Source: CAWHMN01 sp051001135 (GTDB lineage: Bacteria; Acidobacteriota; Terriglobia; Terriglobales; Acidobacteriaceae). From it: a stretch of 40,878 bases of DNA. This document shows positions 40,298 through 40,878 of this stretch, one piece after another (position 1 is the first letter of the stretch; the number at the start of each line of letters is the position of its first letter). Where the stretch lies: contig JBPCNO010000018.1 in NCBI GenBank assembly GCA_051001135.1, forward strand, positions 1-40,878, written 5' to 3'. The translations under genes were made by a program, and so were the position numbers. The notes below the pieces were generated by a model. That model was not told the DNA's origin, ran no database searches, and saw only the letters and a program-made list of their open reading frames with translations.

Positions 40298-40878
40298 ATG
40301 AAGAAGATGCTGACTTTTGTGTGCGTTGCTGGATTCTCGTTGAGCGCATTTGCGGCTAGTAGCAAGTCAGACCTGAACCAGCGCCTGAACGAGGCCAAGC
40401 AGGTGATCACCGATATTGAGCAGACGCCGGACAAGGGAATCCCGACCGAGATCACCGAACAGGCGACGTGCATTGGCGTGATTCCTGCGGTGAAGAAAGC
40501 CGCATTCGTCGTGGGTGGCGAATACGGGCAGGGCGTGGTGACCTGCCGCACCGGCAGTGGGTGGAGCGCGCCGGTGTTCATCCGGCTGGCGGGCGGAAGT
40601 TTTGGCTTCCAGATTGGTGGGCAGTCCACGGATCTGGTGCTGGTGGCGGTCAATGACAAAGGGTTCCAGGACCTTCTGAAGTCGAAGTTCAAGATCGGTG
40701 GCGATGCCTCCGCGGCTGCGGGCCCGGTGGGCCGCAATGCGCAGGCCGCGACCGACTGGAAGCTGAACGCCGAGCTGCTGACCTACTCACGCGCGAAGGG
40801 TCTGTTTGCCGGCATCGATCTGACCGGCGCTGTGGTCTCACAAAATGTGGATGACACGACCACCTTCTACAACGGGAA
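40298..40878 (+). CDS. SYLF-domain (Ysc84-like) lipid-binding protein, 3' truncated by window edge
   Basis: The gene runs off the right edge after ~193 codons. A signal peptide (MKKMLTFVCVAGFSLSAFA, cleavage near A-AS) precedes the SYLF domain, with QATCIGVIPAVKKAAFVVGG, GYGQGVVTCRTGSGWSAPVF (here EYGQGVVTCRT), IRLAGGSFGFQIGGQSTDLV and DASAAAGPVGRNAQAATDW. SYLF proteins bind phosphoinositides or other lipids; bacterial ones are secreted or periplasmic and their roles are unclear. The ATG at 40298 follows a purine-rich GAAGAG stretch. Confidence 0.88.
   Translation, partial: MKKMLTFVCVAGFSLSAFAASSKSDLNQRLNEAKQVITDIEQTPDKGIPTEITEQATCIGVIPAVKKAAFVVGGEYGQGVVTCRTGSGWSAPVFIRLAGGSFGFQIGGQSTDLVLVAVNDKGFQDLLKSKFKIGGDASAAAGPVGRNAQAATDWKLNAELLTYSRAKGLFAGIDLTGAVVSQNVDDTTTFYNG

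Noticed and set aside
40180..40737. Minus-strand 185-codon frame
   Set aside because: Antisense of the SYLF gene with its clear signal peptide.

Overview
This window looks like a chromosomal segment of a GC-rich Gram-negative soil bacterium, most likely an acidobacterium of the Terriglobia/Acidobacteriaceae type. I infer this from gene order, from intergenic repeats of the 'TCATCCTGAGCGAAG' and 'GGGTGCCCCAT...AAGGGTGGG' kind, and from protein styles; no 16S or other taxonomic marker is present. I saw no tRNA, rRNA or CRISPR array.

Layout. 1-2830: the end of a maltokinase (probably the tail of a TreS-maltokinase fusion), a GpgS/GT81-like glycosyltransferase and an MscS-like membrane protein, together suggesting osmolyte and turgor handling. 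2971-10161: a quinone-type oxidoreductase, an EF-G-like GTPase, a secreted BNR-repeat (sialidase-fold) protein, a VOC protein, a secreted esterase and a decayed DUF4166 remnant. 10511-17769 (minus strand): the envelope/nitrogen-sigma operon lptCA-lptB-rpoN-hpf-rapZ, in the order known from proteobacteria but with lptC and lptA fused and ptsN absent. 17877-21120: a conserved unknown protein, frataxin-like CyaY, an aldo/keto reductase, a second VOC protein and a GT2 glycosyltransferase. 21135-21336: a 202-bp nested palindrome. 21398-21932: a BrnT/BrnA toxin-antitoxin pair. 22313-25184: a B12-type acyl-CoA mutase large subunit and an aldo/keto reductase.

25246-26717: a small membrane protein and an ECF sigma factor with a candidate membrane anti-sigma partner. 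The sigma gene and the divergent membrane gene are separated by two mirror-image copies of one ECF-type promoter (GTGAAACT-N16-GTCTAA). 26855-35357: a housekeeping block msbA-like, yicC, gmk, rpoZ, coaBC, type-4 UDG, priA, mostly overlapping or closely spaced. 35551-38793: the most accessory-looking stretch, with a signal-less GH24 lysozyme, a DUF4231/SLATT two-TM protein, and two paralogous TIR proteins. One TIR protein is cut from its membrane anchor and outer domain by a one-base frameshift; the other appears to start at CTG behind a perfect Shine-Dalgarno. I read it as a possible immune/lysis locus. 38901-40878: HU, dCTP deaminase and the start of a SYLF-domain protein.

Main novelty candidates: the lysozyme-SLATT-TIR locus and its two lesions, the mirrored ECF promoters, the nested palindrome and its relatives, the acyl-CoA mutase with Gln at the usual carboxylate-binding Arg position, and several genes whose -10 box lies only 6-8 nt before the start codon (leaderless candidates).
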